A stretch of 64,000 nt of DNA from Bacillus sp. HNG (GTDB lineage: Bacteria; Bacillota; Bacilli; Bacillales; Bacillaceae_L), in NCBI RefSeq assembly GCF_003400205.1, contig NZ_QUQV01000001.1:496001-560000 (forward strand), given 5' to 3'. Under the pieces are notes generated by a model. It saw only the letters and a list, made by a program, of their open reading frames with translations, ran no database searches and was not told the origin of the DNA. Positions 63,461 to 64,000 of this stretch are shown one piece after another; position 1 is the stretch's first letter; each line of letters starts with the position of its first letter. Both the position numbers and the translations under genes were made by a program.

Positions 63461-64000
63461 CTAGTGTTTTTTCATCAAAGAAATGTAGTTCGTGTCATAT
63501 TCTCCTTCGGTATATGATCCTTCATTTAAAATTTCTTGCAATAATGGGATATTTGTCTTTATTCCTTTTATCACCATTTGATTAAAATAATCCTTAGCTA
63601 TTTGAATCGCTTCGGGACGATTATCTGCTTTAACAATTATTTTGGCAACCATCGGGTCGTAAAATGGTGTAACCGTCGTCCCTGCTTCATAACCACTATC
63701 AATTCGGACACCTTTTCGATTTTGAGGCAACGTAAATTCTTCGATTTTGCCTGGGGAAGGGAAAAACTTTATCGGGTCTTCTGCATACACGCGAAATTCA
63801 ATTGAATGCCCTGATGCCATGATTTCATTCTGAGCCAATGGCAGCTTTTCTCCCCTTGCAACAAGCAACTGCCATTTAACTAGATCAAGATTCGTGATCA
63901 TCTCTGTAACCGCATGTTCAACCTGAAGCCTTGTGTTCATCTCTAAAAAAAAGAAATTTTCCTGTTCATCAACAATGAACTCGATTGTTCCGGCATTTGT
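63461..64000 (-). CDS. biotin carboxylase (AccC-type), C-terminal part, cut by window edge
   Basis: The open frame enters from the right edge and ends at 63461, 180 codons. It includes the ATP-grasp catalytic strand EMNTRLQVEHAVTEM and the biotin carboxylase C-terminal domain (SIEFRVYAEDP, YEAGTTVTPFYDPMVAK). It charges the biotin carrier with bicarbonate and ATP. The order BC-carrier-CT suggests an acyl-CoA carboxylase separate from the housekeeping accBC. Confidence 0.93.
   Translation of the reverse strand, partial: TNAGTIEFIVDEQENFFFLEMNTRLQVEHAVTEMITNLDLVKWQLLVARGEKLPLAQNEIMASGHSIEFRVYAEDPIKFFPSPGKIEEFTLPQNRKGVRIDSGYEAGTTVTPFYDPMVAKIIVKADNRPEAIQIAKDYFNQMVIKGIKTNIPLLQEILNEGSYTEGEYDTNYISLMKKH

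Overview
The window is chromosomal DNA of an endospore-forming, low-GC Gram-positive bacterium of the family Bacillaceae (Bacillus sensu lato). The evidence is the near-complete conservation of the B. subtilis mraZ-to-rsmB gene order, the sporulation genes spoVD, spoVE, spoIIGA, sigE and sigG, a bacillithiol gene (bshC), PyrR attenuators and an isoleucine T-box. I cannot name the genus. Apart from rqcH, every gene I accept is on the minus strand, so the biology reads from base 64000 down to base 1.

Reading in the direction of transcription: an acyl-CoA carboxylase cluster (biotin carboxylase, partial at the window edge, a 70-residue biotin carrier and a carboxyltransferase; 64000-61676); panE, a DUF3397 membrane protein and bshC (61531-58543); then the division and cell-wall cluster mraZ-rsmH-ftsL-pbpB, spoVD, murE-[orphan MurF-N-like gene]-mraY-murD-spoVE-murG-murB-divIB-ylxW-ylxX-sbp-ftsA-ftsZ (58421-38519); spoIIGA-sigE-sigG (37941-35294); the ylmCDE-sepF-ylmGH-divIVA group (35113-30804); the T-box and ileS; ylyA, lspA and rluD; the complete pyrimidine operon pyrR-P-B-C-AA-AB-K-D-F-E (25199-13383) with three PyrR attenuators; rqcH on the plus strand; and a housekeeping run yloB-yloC-remA-gmk-rpoZ-coaBC-priA-def-fmt-rsmB, with rsmB running off the left edge.

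The wall and division genes work together: MraZ-controlled rsmH/ftsL/pbpB and ftsA/ftsZ build the divisome; MurE, MraY, MurD, MurG and MurB make lipid II; SpoVD and SpoVE redirect synthesis to spore cortex. SpoIIGA, sigma E and sigma G form the sporulation cascade. Predicted promoters fit this: sigma H before ftsA, a sigma E-like site before spoVD, a sigma F-like site before sigG, and sigma A sites before murE, pyrR, lspA and ileS.

The most unusual items are (1) a 148-codon gene between murE and mraY, where other bacteria keep murF, encoding what looks like a solitary, degenerate MurF N-terminal domain; (2) six copies of a roughly 115-base intergenic hairpin family whose arms change together from copy to copy; (3) two copies of a second repeat family that shares a module with one copy of the first; (4) three GTGG motifs exactly 10 bases apart in front of mraZ; and (5) a perfect 32-base palindrome in the divIB leader. 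Relative to B. subtilis, the cysH operon, bpr and ylmA are absent from their usual places. I found no tRNA or rRNA gene, CRISPR array, prophage or transposase.
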